This document shows positions 42,556 to 53,109 of a DNA stretch of 64,000 nt, piece after piece (position 1 is the stretch's first letter; each line of letters opens with the position of its first letter). The stretch is from Bemisia tabaci (lineage: Eukaryota > Arthropoda > Insecta > Hemiptera > Aleyrodidae). The stretch spans positions 47,824,985-47,888,984 of the forward strand of contig NC_092798.1 of assembly GCF_918797505.1 (NCBI RefSeq). The letters run 5' to 3'. The translations under genes were made by a program, and so were the position numbers. The notes beneath the pieces are model-generated. The model was not told where the DNA came from and made no database searches. It saw only the letters and a list, made by a program, of their open reading frames with translations.

Positions 42556-42832
42556 CACAATTTTAAAAGCACTAAAAAGGTGGAACTTTTTCAGTGGCCT
42601 GACACTCATATTCAGCAGCAAACACACGCAAAACAATAAAAAATTGAATGGCAGTCTCATTCCGGTTGTACACGCAACCACTAGAATTTAGTCTGATGCA
42701 TGTACCCTGCACGCGAACAAAACAACTGGGACCAGGTAGCTGCTCAATTTTTCATGCTATAGTTGTTGAAAAATAAACGAGTCAAGTACCTGTACATCCT
42801 GTACCTTTTAAATTGAAAATATTTAACAATCC
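42556..42832. mobile_element. Relative of the 7220 palindrome
   Basis: CACAATTTTAAAAGCACTAA and GTGGAACTTTTTCAGTGG at the left and ACCTTTTAAATTGAAAAT near the right resemble the arms at 7220-7482, at lower identity. 42250-42555 is unassigned. Confidence 0.45.
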
Positions 42833-42865
42833 TTACGCCTCTTTTAGGTGATAGACTAACACTAA

Positions 42866-43010
42866 CGGCAACCCACGAGAGACGCTATACTTAGAGTCTA
42901 TAGTTTTCTCCCTTTGTCTATAGGAACCATCCATTTCAACCAAAAGAATTACTCCATACGCCCTATGTCTTCTTTTTCTATCTCTCCGTCTGTAAATTTC
43001 AACGGTCAGC
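42866..43010. mobile_element. Family N fragment
   Basis: GGCAACCCACGAGAGACG, TTCTCCCTTTGTCTATAGG and CCATTTCAACCAAAAGAATT match the loop and right arm of the copy at 26464. The left arm is missing. 43011-43282 is unassigned. Confidence 0.5.
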
Positions 43011-43282
43011 CCGCTGATTTGACTTTTCGCCTGCGACATATCGATCGCTTCCTTTAGGCGAATTTTCGCGAGTGGATTTGGTCGACTTTTTCAACCAGAT
43101 CGGTAGGGTTGCAAACCAAAGGAGAAAAACGGTCTGATACAGTCGAGAAATAAACTCAGCTGCTAGATGAATTTTGGCCAACGTTTGATTTTTCAACCCA
43201 ACTCGGGAGGTGGGTCGAAATTTTGGATATGGCCGTCACTACTGCCAGTATGAAAACAAAATGTTGTAGTAAGAGCTCCGTC

Positions 43283-43516
43283 GCACGGTGGATCGAGTCA
43301 ATTAGAGAGGTCAGACATGAAATTATTGACTAAAACTGCAAATTTTTATGTTTAATTCGTCACATTTAAAATTATGAGGGGTGTTTCTGATAGGGAATTT
43401 CACGAGAAAACCATAGTGGAACCCTTTGCGGAACCTTAAAATTTTGTATAAACGGAGTTATAAGCGTTTAAAGTTTCCAAATTTTGTCCGACTTTTATTG
43501 ACTCGATCCACTGTGC
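43283..43516. mobile_element. Family F element, copy 3
   Basis: GCACGGTGGATCGAGTCAAT and TTGACTCGATCCACTGTGC close a 234-bp element with the usual CGGAGTTATAAGCGTTTAAA near the right end. No exact flanking duplication. Confidence 0.82.
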
Positions 43517-44097
43517 TTCGCCCGGAGGTAATTTCGTTTTGTTGTAACGGCGGATGGCAGTAAATTAAAAACTTGGACCAAATCCACTCGCGAAAATTTG
43601 CCTTTGTTGCATTGCGCCAAAGCTAATGATCCACCTGAAAACTCTAACCATTAATCTGTATCTCTCGTGTTCAACGGACTCTTTGAGTGTGCTGAAAGGA
43701 TTGAGCTGGTGATAATCGTCTGGTGTAGGTACTGGATCTGAGGTGGGACGACGGGGCCTTAGGAGGCTGGATCTGTCATCGGGCGTCCGGGCGATGTGCG
43801 CTCAGTTGGCTAACGGTTTGTTGTGACAACGGAGATGTTGTATCTCTTCGGGAGACTGCCTTGCGCCTCCCATTTGCATGTTTGCACCGCCGCCGTGAGT
43901 CGAGCTGCACCTTGCACCTGCCTCAGTCAGTCACCGACTCACCGATCAACCCGAGCCGTTCTTCCAGAAGTGCTGTCACGCCACCGCGCCGCCGTGAAGC
44001 CGGCTGATTATTCACATTGATAGACAAAGGAGGAAACGACTGTGACAAAATACCCGTAAAAAGGGGGGTTATCGATAAAGGCTTCGTTTTCATCCTC
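43517..44097. other. GC-rich island, possible promoter or exon
   Basis: About 43690-44020 is much richer in GC than its surroundings and contains CTGCCTCAGTCAGTCACCGA (43920-43939), with TCAGT repeats resembling arthropod initiators. A 65-codon frame at 43823-44020 lies within it but shows no known motif. No transposon ends were found. This is a candidate unrecognised first exon or regulatory region. Confidence 0.25.
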
Positions 44098-44322
44098 TTT
44101 GGAAAAAAAACACATTGGATCTAGAGTCCAGACTCTTGAAAACATTGACAAGAAAAAATACTCTTGACTCAATCAGATTTTTGCTTAAATCAAAAGGAAA
44201 TCCGCTCAAATTAAGAGGCTTGGTTCTTAATTTAAGCTTAAATCTGATTGAATCTAGAGTATTTTTTCTTGTCGATGTTTTTAAGAGTCTGGACTCTAGA
44301 TCCAATGTGTTTTTTTCCAGTG
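44098..44322. mobile_element. Family E hairpin, copy 2
   Basis: The left CACTGG is eroded to CTTTGG, but CACATTGGATCTAGAGTCCA and the right TTTTTTTCCAGTG are intact. The arms are about 100 bases and near-complementary. Confidence 0.8.
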
Positions 44323-45083
44323 ATTTTTTGCTCATTGAAGGTCTGTATTTTATGGAATGCATTGTGATTTCGTCATTTTAAGCCGTCCCTGGTCAAATAC
44401 TAGTCTAAACATAGATAAAAAGGTCAATTTGGACGAAAAGTGCGAGCTTCACATGGAGATGCGGTCAATGCCGAGATATAATCCGTGTTTCCCGCCGAAA
44501 TCGGCCCTCAAGCCCCGGTGCAGGCCAGTACTAGACTTAAGTAGAGACCGATAATGGTGCATTACCAAAATTATGATGCATTCCGTAAATCGTAGACCCT
44601 TAAACGGCAAAAAATTGTAGAGTTGGGGAAGTTCAGCTAGGATAGCCCGAGACAAGCCATATCGATACCCCATCTTTGTAATTTTAGTCAAAAAATGTTA
44701 TGCCCAGCATCTCACAGTACATGGCGTTACGACGTTAATTACCTGTTAATATAATAATTCTTAACGTTTTCCTCCATTCGAAATTCTCGCTCTCATATGA
44801 AAGCTGTTTGTGGTTGAGCGCGTGCCTGTAAATGTCAGGAAAGCCCAAGCGCCTACAATAATTCGTGTATGCAACACGGTCATCCGCAGAGCTGGAATAG
44901 TTGCATTCAAACGCTATGATCAAGGAGACTTAAACGAAAGGATAGAAAAAACACCTGAAAATGGAAATAATTTAGGGGCCGTCGGTAAATTATGTTACGC
45001 TCTAGAGGAGAGGGGGTCGAGGAAAGCCTTACGCCATTTTTTTTTACCTGTTAAAGAATCGAGACCTGCGTCACAAAAGCGTT
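44323..45083. other. Unassigned
   Basis: Short overlapping frames (44357-44554, 44449-44691, 44810-45112) carry no recognisable motif. Confidence 0.25.
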
Positions 45084-45313
45084 CGCTGGGAAAAAAAACA
45101 CATTGGATCTAGAGTCCATACTCTTGAAAACATTGACAAGAAAAAATACTCTTGATTCAATCAGATTTTTTCTCAAATCAAAAGGAAATCCGCTCAAATT
45201 AAGAGGCTTGGTTCTTGATTTAAGAGAAAATCCGATTGAATCAAGAGTATTTTTTCTTGTCGATGTTTTTAAGAGCCTGGGATCTAGATCCAATGATTCT
45301 TTCTTTTTCAGTG
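45084..45313. mobile_element. Family E hairpin, copy 3
   Basis: CGCTGGGAAAAAAAACACAT at the left and a diverged TCTTTTTCAGTG at the right. The inner arms use TTTTTTCTCAAATC where other copies have TTTTTGCTTAAATC. Confidence 0.8.
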
Positions 45314-45347
45314 TAATTTGCAATACTGCGATCCGATGAATCCATCC

Positions 45348-45429
45348 AATGAGTCTATCTCCAGTACTTTTTCTTGTAAATGTTTTTCAGAGTCTGGACT
45401 CTAGATCCAAGCTACTTTTTTTTCTAGTG
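45348..45429. mobile_element. Family E right-half fragment
   Basis: TTTTTCTTGTAAATGTTTTT, GAGTCTGGACTCTAGATCCA and TTTTTCTAGTG match a right arm; the left arm is missing. Confidence 0.65.
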
Positions 45430-45449
45430 TATGCAGCATTTAAAAATTC

Positions 45450-45619
45450 CCGCCGCCGCATTTTATTTTTTTGCAGAGTACTTTTTCAATAAAACCGTCC
45501 GAAAATTTCAGTGTATTTTCATTGTGCTGGCGATAAAATTCAGTGAAATTTCCGAACGGATTCAACCGACAATTTCTCTGTAAAAAACTAAACTGGCGGC
45601 TAAAATTTTAAATGCCGCA
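45450..45619. repeat. Family Q repeat, copy 2
   Basis: GCGATAAAATTCAGTGAAAT, TTCAACCGACAATTTCTCTG and AACTAAACTGGCGGCTAAAA match 45937-46037 and the copy at 11757. A family E hairpin follows directly at 45620. Confidence 0.7.
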
Positions 45620-45847
45620 CACTGGAAAAAAAGTCGCTTGGATCTAGAGTCCAGACACTGAAATATTTATAAGAAAATATACTCTTGATTCAAGCGGACT
45701 TTTTGCTTGAATCAAAAGGAAACATGCATAAATCAAGAGGCCCGGGTCTTCGATTCAAGGAATAATCGGATTGAATCAAGAGTATTTTTTCTTGTCAATG
45801 TTATTGAGAGTCTGGATTCTGGATCTAAGCAACTTTTTTTTCTAGTG
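45620..45847. mobile_element. Family E hairpin, copy 4
   Basis: CACTGGAAAAAAAGTCGCTT and CAACTTTTTTTTCTAGTG are its ends. This copy differs from the others in its outer 20 bases (AGTCGCTTGG in place of CACATTGG) and sits at the border of a Q repeat. Confidence 0.8.
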
Positions 45848-45936
45848 ATGACGCTTGTGATACTTTAGTCGGAGGATGACGGTATGAGCCTTCAGCCGTT
45901 GACAAATTTAATTTGATACAATGCACGTGTGCATAT

Positions 45937-46105
45937 GAATTTTCATTGTGCTGACGATAAAATTCAGTGAAATTTCCGAATAGATTCAACCGACAATTTC
46001 TCTGTAAAAAACTAAAATGGCGGCTAAAATTTCAAAACGTGGCATGGCGCTTGCGATACTTCGGCCAGAAGGTGACGATACGGGGTTTTTCCTTAGGACG
46101 GGAGT
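45937..46105. repeat. Family Q repeat, copy 3, ending in a D-like terminus
   Basis: GACGATAAAATTCAGTGAAA and AACTAAAATGGCGGCTAAAA match copy 2. The sequence then runs through GGCCAGAAGGTGACGATACG to TTTTTCCTTAGGACGGGAG, close to a family D right end. This links Q and D. Confidence 0.65.
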
Positions 46106-46528
46106 GTTGGTGCGGTGCTTTTCCTGGACACTCCGGGTACACAGCAAGGGCGACCGCGAGTGATCAATAGCGATAGAGCCCTGGTCTGACATAAACTCAC
46201 AGTGTTTCGGTGTCGGAGCACGAGTACATGGAGAACATGCAAAGTCATCACGGGCCCCCGCACCGGGTTAACACGCCGTAAACGACAGGCGCACCCGCGA
46301 TAAGCCCCGGATAAGGGACACCCGTCGCTCCCGACCCTGTCCCTGTCTGATCCGGGTTCGATATTCCCCATAAATCATTTATCGCGCCCGTGCAAACCCT
46401 CCCGCCGAGACCGCGATTTTGGTCGAGATCTGCACAGTGCACAGGGTTGAGGTCACTTTGTAACTGGAGCATTGTACTGTCGTCCAAAGCAACATCGATC
46501 TGATTCAATTACAATTAATTTTTATCAA
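46106..46528. other. GC-rich unassigned segment
   Basis: CpG-rich to about 46440, with overlapping frames on the minus strand but no recognised motif. It may be an old repeat or the edge of a gene. Confidence 0.25.
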
Positions 46529-46751
46529 CACTGGAAAAAAAACACATTGGATCTAGAGTCCAGACTCTTGAAAACATTGACAAGAAAAAATACTCTTGAT
46601 TCAATCAGATTTTTGCTTAAATAAAAAGGAAATTCTCTCAAATTAAGAGGCTTGGTTCTTGATTTAATTAAATCCGATTGAATCAAGGGTATTTTTTCTT
46701 GTCGATGTTTTTAAGAGTCTAGACTCTAGATCCAATGTGTTTTTTCCAGTG
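46529..46751. mobile_element. Family E hairpin, copy 5
   Basis: CACTGGAAAAAAAACACATT and TGTGTTTTTTCCAGTG are intact on both sides. A short deletion in the right inner arm (GATTTAATTAAATCCGATTG) removes about six bases relative to copy 2. It directly abuts the element at 46752. Confidence 0.88.
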
Positions 46752-46973
46752 TGGTGAAATGGTAGTATGGGTCCACACGATTTCGCGGGGAAAACAAAAC
46801 CTAAAGGGTCCAAAAAAATTTGAATTAGAGTTAAACATTTTTGAGCTGTCATTAAAATATTTGAGCTTTAACTAAAGAAAATAAAAAAAATTAACAGTAT
46901 TTGAAAAAAATTTGGAACTTTTCGGCTTTGTTTTCCCTGCGAAATGGTGTGGACCCAGCACCATTTTCACCAC
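46752..46973. mobile_element. Inverted-repeat element, GGTGAAATGG ends
   Basis: GGTGAAATGGTAGTATGGGT and CCACACGATTTCGCGGGGAA are mirrored by TTCCCTGCGAAATGGTGTGG and ACCCAGCACCATTTTCACC. The terminal repeats are about 48 bp around a T/A-rich core. One copy seen. Confidence 0.8.
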
Positions 46974-48254
46974 CTTCTTACATCAGTTCAGGCCATTTCT
47001 TAGTGTTTTATTCTTGTCAATTTTTATCTGTCTGTCAAAGTATTCTCTTATTTGAAACCCTTTGCAGGAAGAGTTAAGGCAAGTCAGCTCGTGGATGTCA
47101 CAAACCGGAATAAAGATTACAGGTATTCAACTTTTTTCCGTAGTCCATGACCAACTTCTCCTCGAGTTTCTTTCATTCATTCCCACTTTTTCCACTTTTT
47201 CCTGGACGTACCCCTGATTGCCCTGATTGCTTGAATCTTTGGAATCGGTGGAAATGTAATCAAAATTCTCTTTTGGGACACTGTGGAGGCCTAAAATTGG
47301 GGTGGAGAAGTGAATGGAAAGGTGGTAAAATCGGAAATGGATTCCTTGTGTTTTTTACTCCTAGTATGAAAGGACTGAATTCATCACAAGAAAACAAGCG
47401 TACGTTTCTAGAATAGATGTATCGTAAAATTGGGAAATTGTTCTTGAAAAATGCACCCCAAAACAGCTCTGCTCCTTCCTTTCAAAAAGGAATGTAAAAT
47501 ATGTATGTTCTCATTATGAACATCATTGTGTAGAATAACTTAGTAGAAAGAGTGTGGGCTCTGTATGATCTTTTCTTTGTTTGACTCGGTCATAGTAGAC
47601 TTTATGGCGCTACCTAGACTAGAATGATGTGAGTAATGATTCAACCCCCTTAAAAACTATAAAGGATTTTGCAAGATAAGAGTGCGACATTTTTGTCATC
47701 TGTAACAGCCTGCAGTTACCAGTCACTTTTTCGCCGGGAGCAGCCAATGAAGTTGTGGCGCTGAATGCAGGAAGGGCACTTTTCGATTGAGGTGTTTCGG
47801 GATTGACTCTTCTTAGGAGTTGCTTGTTTAGGCCGAAACGATCTGGATGTCCACATACCTAGAACAAAAGGAAGAAAAACTTTAGTACGGGTTGCCGCTA
47901 AGTTACATTTTAGAGAGGAGACTATTGAGCAAGTATTCGAATTTTTTTGGTTCGGTACATGTTCACAATTTTAAACAATATTCTTAATTAAGTATGACTT
48001 ATTTAACCCCGCAATGTCGGAAACAGATACGTGAGGATATAGTTTCGAGTAATCACCTCTCGTGTACCGCGTCTGAGTGTCCCAACAAGTTTAGTATCAC
48101 GAAATTGGCTACACCTAATTATTCCAGATCACAGCACTCATTGGATTTGCGCAAATAATTTGCTCTTTCGTCCCCCAACCCGTGTTGTCAGATATGGATC
48201 ACAGTTCCCATTAGAATTAAATCATTCTTGTGGTTAAATATTTGACAAGCTGTT
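46974..48254. other. Unassigned
   Basis: A plus-strand frame at 47147-47416 has an FFHSFPLFPLFPG-like low-complexity start and no motif. No transposon ends were recognised. Confidence 0.25.
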
Positions 48255-49888
48255 GCACGGAAAAAAATAGATTGTCTCTAACAGCTAATGCGGTATGGTT
48301 GAAAAGTAAAAAGCCGTGAGAACCAATAAAAATAGTTGGATTCACCAGCCACGTTGACCGATGTGACCAAGCACGAATCCAATTTACCTATACGCCTAAA
48401 TTAAATCCGACTGTTGCATCTTTTAGTGGTGCAACCAGCAATGTATGTTATCATACCCGCACAAGTAGGCCAAGCCAGCAAGAATCTTACGGCGGATGTC
48501 GCTGTGGCTGAGATGGACGGATTAACCATCTTGACAAAGCTGAACTGGCCATCACAAAGGCGACCCAACCATCAGGTAAAGTCAGCGCGGTGAGAGTTCC
48601 CGCCTGGCTGAGCTGCGGTCCGCCATTTTTCCTTTGTCACTCAGTTACAAGTTCATCACGTTGTTGTTCGGAGTCTGTGCGCTTGGCTTTATTTATCTAT
48701 ATTAATCCATGTGAATTTACGCGTAATTTGCCCAAATTAGTGTTCGAATCGTTTCTACAGCTACCGTCTTGTCTTTAAATCTATCTGTTTTAACTTTCCA
48801 CGTATATTTTCCGAGATTTCCTAGTTACCTGTATCGACCACTTTTTGGAGGTTATAAGAGTGCTGCGATGAATCTGGCTAACAAAATGTGTGAATTCTGA
48901 AAACTTGAAGGGCGTTTCGCAAAATTGTTCTGTTATTTAGTGAGTGTCGGTTCTGTATAAAGTCATTGCGAAAGCGGGAAGATACGGAAGTCCCTTGAAA
49001 ATGATAGACCAGTGATTATTGAATACTTCGTTCGTATATCTATTTGTGTTAAAATTTTAGAGAATCAAAATACTCTGATGCAAAGTAAAATTTTCCTGGG
49101 ATGTTTGTTGAGTATAAGCTTTAATCAAAATTTGACAGTTTCTGTCCCACCGTGAACTGTGGCAATTGGTACTGCGTGTAGTTTATTTTTGTAGGTATAT
49201 TTTGAACTATCTATCTACTTATTATGAAATTAAACTTTTTGTGAAACTGATTTAGTCTGTAAATGATACTTTGACGGTAAAAACAAGTTTCGTTTTGGTA
49301 TCATTTACTTGAAATCGGTGAAGCAATTATCTGCTATTTCTCGTCAAATTTGCTTTAACTGCCAGTAATTGTATGTGTACCTACTGGAATTTTTAATCAA
49401 AAAGTAAGTAAAATATCTACTACTTTCATATCAAATTTGTTTCTGCTAATTTGAGTTAATATTTAAAAATATATATGTTGTGTGGATGTTAGAATCCATA
49501 AAGTTCGTCGGAGCATCTGGAATTCGGAAAGCTTGAAATTACCATACTAGACAGTTGGAAACGCCACACTAGCATGGTGTCAGCCGTATCGTGTAATTTA
49601 CAATACTGGTATATTGGTAACTAACTAAACTGTAGCTTCATTGGAAAAAAAGAAAGAAGACAGCATGGTTAAAAATAAACAAATACACTGGTAAATCCGA
49701 TCATATTTTTTTTCGTAGCGTGTATAGTAGAAATAAAAAGCAGTATCATAAAGAAAAAAAGGCTGTGCGATTTAAAGGAATGAAACAAATGATCACAAAT
49801 ACAAATCTAGATTCGAATTCCCAGTTATCAAACTCAAGCAGATCGACGTTGACGGTTAAATATAGATTTTTTGTGCTCCTTCATCATC

Positions 49889-49963
49889 GGTCGTCATAGC
49901 TCAATTGTTAGGGTGTTAGGTTAGGATTAGGTAGGTCCAGGTTCAATCCCAAGTAATAGGTTG
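49889..49963 (+). repeat. tRNA-like SINE head
   Basis: TAGCTCAATTGTTAGGGTG fits an A box and AGGTTCAATCC (49939-49949) a B box. The acceptor stem is not formed. An A/T-rich tail (TAAAATAAGTTGAATAAAAT) follows about 30 bases later. No target duplication was identified. Confidence 0.45.
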
Positions 49964-50317
49964 AAAATATTCTATCGTAGTAAAATAAGTTGAATAAAAT
50001 AACAAAATTAATATTTTTCATTTTTACAAGTTAGCGTTCTCAGATATTCATTTTATAGGGCTCCTGGCCCCCTATTTTCCATTAAAAGCCCCGAAAAATT
50101 GTAGCAATGACCGCTGTTCATCTTGGCAAAACTAAGCGGGCATAGTAGCCCTCAAAATGGGTCACTTTGACATAATTGCTGAGCGCTGCGGCCGAGCGCT
50201 CGGGTTGATCTAACCATCTTCGCAGGGCTGACCCAGCCGCGCGGCATGAAGGCAGCGTCACTACCTGCTGGTTGTCGATCTAGCCAACAATTTGGTTGGC
50301 GCGGTTTTCAGCTTTCG

Positions 50318-50342
50318 AAGATGGTCGATTCGACCATCTTCA
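50318..50342. repeat. Perfect 25-base palindrome
   Basis: GAAGATGGTCGA and TCGACCATCTTC flank a single T. ACCATCTTCG occurs again near 50212 and ACCATCTTGA near 48525, so it belongs to a local repeat. Confidence 0.7.
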
Positions 50343-50380
50343 TGGCTGCACGAGACAACCTTTTTTTTCCGTGTGCAGGA

Positions 50381-50945
50381 AAAATACGGACTCAAGAATA
50401 TACATATAACTTGGTGGTAAACTAAACTTGACCTTACTCTAAACTCACACTAAATAAGCGTATAATAGTTTTTTTGTGTCATAATATAACATGTACATGA
50501 ACTTTTGTATAAATATAACCTAAACAATTTGGATCGAGCATAGGTGAAATAAGTTTAGTTTTTCTTGGAAAATTAGATGTCTACTTGCTGTGGAATATCT
50601 TTCCAATTCTCATAGACAGAAGTTTTTGAATCATATATAATTTTCATTTCAAAGAACTACTAGAGATTTGTTTATATTTTTTCCGACCAAGATTTTTTCA
50701 TATTTTTGTGTTACTCGCCTGCATGCAAAAGTAGTCAACCACCTCGGAGAGAGAAACCAGTTGCGCACTTTTTTCCCTCTCAGCAATTCTCGACGAAAAA
50801 TCAATACAGAAGACAGTTACCGACTGCATATGATACTGCTTACTAAGTCTTTCTCGGCATCGCAAAGTGAAATTCAACTGAACTACGTTTTTGCGGTCAG
50901 GAACTACAATTCCTAGCTCATCCGTAAAAAAAACTCACGTGCGTT
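50381..50945. other. Unassigned AT-rich DNA
   Basis: An 82-codon frame at 50668-50916 has no recognisable motif. No repeats. Confidence 0.25.
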
Positions 50946-51253
50946 CGGAAACTAATAGTACATACGTTGTTTCTTAACTGACCTTTAAAATTGTATTTGA
51001 GGACTTATATGTAACAATGGCGGATGTGAAAAATTAACTTTTCCAAGCACATTCAAAAAACTGTTTTGGCATCAAGAAAATTTTGAGAAAATACTTGAGA
51101 TGTGATCTTCGAGATCTGTACATTATGTCAGAGCCAAACATATTAAATTTTTGTGTGAACGAAACAATTTTTTAAGCGTGTTTCGAAAAGGTAATTTTTC
51201 ACATCCGCCACTGTTACATGTAAGGCCTCATTTTCTAATTGCAAAATGTGGTC
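50946..51253. mobile_element. Family B fragment with nested element
   Basis: GGAAACTAATAGTACATACG and TTGTTTCTT match the B interior on the left, and CTAATTGCAAAATGTGGTCT matches the B right end. The element at 51002-51224 lies between. The B left end is missing. Confidence 0.5.
51002..51224. mobile_element. Inverted-repeat element, CTTATATGTAACA ends
   Basis: ACTTATATGTAACAATGGCG and GATGTGAAAAATTAACTTTT are mirrored by GGTAATTTTTCACATCCGCC and ACTGTTACATGTAAG. The terminal repeats are about 42 bp. It interrupts a family B copy. Confidence 0.75.
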
Positions 51254-51834
51254 TAACCAAGAAACACTCCCCTTTCCTGCTAAAAAACTTGAGCTCTCGC
51301 CATTTCTTCAGTCCATTTTCCCAACGAACGACGATAAGGAATTAAAATCTAAGATTTTTTCATCAAGTCAGACAACGTGGTTGTTAATTAATTGAGACCT
51401 ATGACGGCGGTGCGGCCGCGCGGTGAATCCTGGATGAATGTTCCTGTTGCCCGCTCGCCTCCCCCCCCCCCTTCTTCGTCATACCCCCTTCCCACCTCGG
51501 CCAAAACACTGCCCGTTCTTCAAGTTGCATTGATGGAAGCAAGCCCGCGGCTCCGGCCTCTCAGTGCATGTGCCAAAGTCTCAAACAATAAATCCGGCGA
51601 TTTTTTTCTCCTCTTTTGCGACATGCGCATGCGCCGTTGATTAAAATCTAATTTACTTGGCTTCGGACAAGCTACATGCCTCGCTACACGGCCGTCCTCG
51701 GCGAAAACCTCGCATCCGTACCGATGATCCTCGTGGCGATACGTCGTTTTCGCCCGGCGTGGCGTCCTCATTGCAGATTGGAATCGTGTCGCCGAGTGAT
51801 TTTCAATTCCGTTCGGCGGCCTACCGGTCTGCCG
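51254..51834. other. Unassigned, GC-rich from 51400
   Basis: Contains a C10 run near 51462 and frames on both strands (51520-51861 minus, 51392-51640 plus) that overlap each other and run into the next element. A real exon cannot be distinguished. Confidence 0.25.
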
Positions 51835-51838
51835 TACT

Positions 51839-52081
51839 AAGGAAGAACGCCGTATGAACATTCGAGAGTTGCCAAATTTCTTTCGATAAAATGTTTATTT
51901 TTGAGGAAAATTATGAACATTTTTCCTTGAAATTTTCAGAGGTTTTAGATCAAATTAGAAACAAAATTATCTGAGAAATTAGTAGGCAAATATTCAAAAA
52001 TTTTCCTGAAAATTAATGATTTGTCAGGAGAAATTTGGCAACGCCTGAAGGTTCATACGGCGTTCTTCTTTAGCATGGCAG
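51839..52081. mobile_element. Family D element, copy 8
   Basis: CTGCCGTACTAAGGAAGAAC and TTCTTCTTTAGCATGGCAG with exact CGGT duplication (51835-51838 and 52082-52085). The non-AT duplicated bases make this the most convincing target site of the family. Confidence 0.92.
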
Positions 52082-52237
52082 CGGTGGACTCCAAGGTGTT
52101 CTCTTATATTTATTGATGATCGCGAGCCTATCGGTGGATCCGGCAAATTGAATGGTCCTATTGACTATTGACTGCCCACAATTTATAGATTAGAAAGGGC
52201 CCAATTACTCAGTTGCCTCCCTGATTAGGCTTGCATT

Positions 52238-52359
52238 CTGCCGTGGTGGCGAAGAGAGCAGTAAGTGCCTTTCTGTATGAGCCATGATTAGCGCATGTTT
52301 GTATGTGTCTCGAGGTTCATCCCAGCATTCACTTACTACTCTCTTCGCTACCACGGCAG
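52238..52359. mobile_element. Short inverted-repeat element with D-like ends
   Basis: CTGCCGTGGTGGCGAAGAGA and GCAGTAAGTG are mirrored by CACTTACTACTCTCTTCGCT and ACCACGGCAG. It is 122 bp. The loop has TATGAGCCATG...GGTTCATCC, the hairpin core seen in family H. The flanks do not match. Confidence 0.75.
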
Positions 52360-52529
52360 AGTGGGATTGCCGTTCTACGCGAATGCAATAGTCAGAGTTA
52401 CCGCATATGTGGTCACATTCACCGCACTGTTTGGATTTTCACTCAGCGCATTCACAATCCTTACACGTAACAGGCTTCATAAAAAAAGAACGATCCTGTA
52501 AGCGAGGATCTATAAGATTTAAATGGCCA

Positions 52530-52788
52530 GCCAGGTTGGCCTAGCGGTCAGTGCGTCTGACTCTAGGTCAATAGGTCCCGGATTCAAATCCCGGGTATGG
52601 CGTCAAATTTTCACAGAACTGACGAGTGCATTCTACTCGGCATTAATCTCTGAAAATTTGAAAAGCCTAGAACATGCATGTCCCTATCGCCTTGATGTCT
52701 ACGGAAAACAAATTTAATCTACAGATGGTTGTAGGTTTCTAACGAAGCAGAAGCCAATAAGCCCCCCCCCCCCCCCAAAAAAAAAAAA
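52530..52788 (+). mobile_element. tRNA-derived SINE with target duplication
   Basis: GCCAGGTTGGCCTAGCGGTC carries an A box (52536-52547), and GGATTCAAATCC (near 52580-52591) a B box in a full CCCGG/CCGGG T-stem. The 3' ATGGC can pair with the 5' GCCA. The anticodon-like loop CTCTAGG has CTA at its centre, which would read amber, and only three anticodon-stem pairs form, so it is not a normal tRNA gene. A body of about 165 bases ends in C15 then A14. Flanking AAGATTTAAATGGCCA (52514-52529) and AAGATTTAAGTGGCCA (52789-52804) differ at one base. These are the hallmarks of insertion by LINE machinery. Confidence 0.9.
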
Positions 52789-53109
52789 AAGATTTAAGTG
52801 GCCACAGTACAGATAAATGATCCCTCCCTTGGAGCTATGACCTCTCTCCCTACAATTCTCTTTCCCTTTCCTACAATTTCCGAAAAATCATTGATTTTCT
52901 TGTGTCAGAAGATTTTTGGATCGGTCCTATTTAATACATTGTGTGTCATTTCCATTTGCTATGTCAATGAAAAATTTCGAAAATATCTTAACAATGAGAT
53001 GTGGAATTTCCTAAAAAAAAATAAAGTTGACATATAAGTCTTGAACTTAATAATCCAATTGGAATATTTGTCTCGGAAATTGGTCTATAGGTCTGCCAAG
53101 CTTGGTCAA

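Larger units (their letters stand above)
48255..50380. mobile_element. Possible 2.1-kb element with CACGGAAAAAAA ends
   Basis: TGCACGGAAAAAAATAGATTGTCTC-type sequence at the left and GAGACAACCTTTTTTTTCCG plus TGTGCA at the right are inverted with small indels. Weaker inverted similarity continues inward (GTTGGATTCACCAGCC against GGCTAGATCGACAACC-like phrases). The right side has a perfect 25-base palindrome at 50318-50342. The interior holds a tRNA-like SINE head but no transposase frame. The pairing over 2 kb could be coincidental between two smaller elements. Confidence 0.35.

Noticed and set aside
44090..45339. Several 70-90 codon frames with DLESRLLKT-type peptides on both strands
   Set aside because: The same peptide appears on both strands because family E is a palindrome; it is not a gene family.
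47147..47416. 89-codon frame with FFHSFPLFPLFPG start
   Set aside because: Low-complexity start, no splice or homology support.
51520..51861. 113-codon minus-strand frame in GC-rich DNA
   Set aside because: It begins within the family D left end and overlaps opposite-strand frames; GC-rich DNA naturally has fewer stops.
52530..52601. Functional suppressor tRNA gene
   Set aside because: Only three anticodon-stem pairs form, the acceptor pairing is partial, and the sequence continues into a SINE body with tail and target duplication.
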